Assembly: GCA_946479055.1 (NCBI GenBank)
Contig: CAMLEX010000310.1
Coordinates: forward strand, 1-6,284
Source: an uncultured Bacteroidota bacterium
Lineage (GTDB): Bacteria; Bacteroidota; Bacteroidia; Chitinophagales; Chitinophagaceae
DNA length: 6,284 nucleotides
Direction: 5' to 3'
The notes below the pieces were generated by a model. The model saw only the letters and a list, made by a program, of their open reading frames with translations. It was not told where the DNA came from and did not search any database. Shown here in pieces: positions 6,259 to 6,284 of this stretch. A program made the position numbers and the translations under genes. Every line of letters starts with the position of its first letter. The stretch's first letter is position 1.

Positions 6259-6284
6259 GTTACCGTTGCCTGTTTCCTGTTACC
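6258..6284. repeat. Degenerate heptamer repeat (GGNAACA type), cut by the window edge
   Basis: Read on the minus strand from 6284: GGTAACA, GGAAACA, GGCAACG, then a fourth partial copy GTAACT spaced by six. Only the third base of each unit and the last base of unit three vary. It abuts the serC -7 element and continues, or not, beyond the window. The unit sequence differs from the GTGARTR heptamers at 1959-2030, but the period is the same. Confidence 0.6.

Overview
The window looks like a chromosomal segment from a member of the Bacteroidota, most likely Chitinophagaceae or a near relative (inference). The pointers are moderately AT-rich DNA, start codons with no Shine-Dalgarno sequence, a textbook TAnnTTTG-type -7 promoter element (TATCTTTGC before serC), a serC/DUF1015 neighbourhood typical of that phylum, and short degenerate heptamer repeats between genes. 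All supported genes are on the minus strand, so transcription runs from the right end of the window to the left.

In transcription order: (1) serC, phosphoserine aminotransferase of serine biosynthesis, with its promoter at the right edge next to a GGNAACA-type heptamer repeat. (2) A two-gene MntA/HepT (MNT/HEPN) toxin-antitoxin module. The nucleotidyltransferase antitoxin is intact. The HEPN toxin keeps its RX4HXY motif, but its last helix is frameshifted. (3) A full-length DUF1015 protein, a family often found beside serC and serA. No serA is present here; the toxin-antitoxin pair occupies the space between serC and the DUF1015 gene. (4) After a 144-bp gap, a secreted TPR protein of unknown role, ending in a heptamer-repeat hairpin and a rho-independent terminator. 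(5) A monocistronic long-chain fatty acid-CoA ligase of the AMP-forming family, with a 9-bp-arm inverted repeat upstream and a strong terminator directly after its stop codon.

serC and DUF1015 probably form a serine-metabolism transcription unit that has acquired a toxin-antitoxin module, since degraded. The TPR gene and the acyl-CoA ligase look like separate units. I see no RNA genes, CRISPR array, insertion sequence or prophage. I also see no new multi-gene system. The most unusual items are the broken toxin inside a serine operon, the two heptamer-repeat families, and two inverted repeats in promoter regions. No intergenic stretch exceeds about 210 bases.
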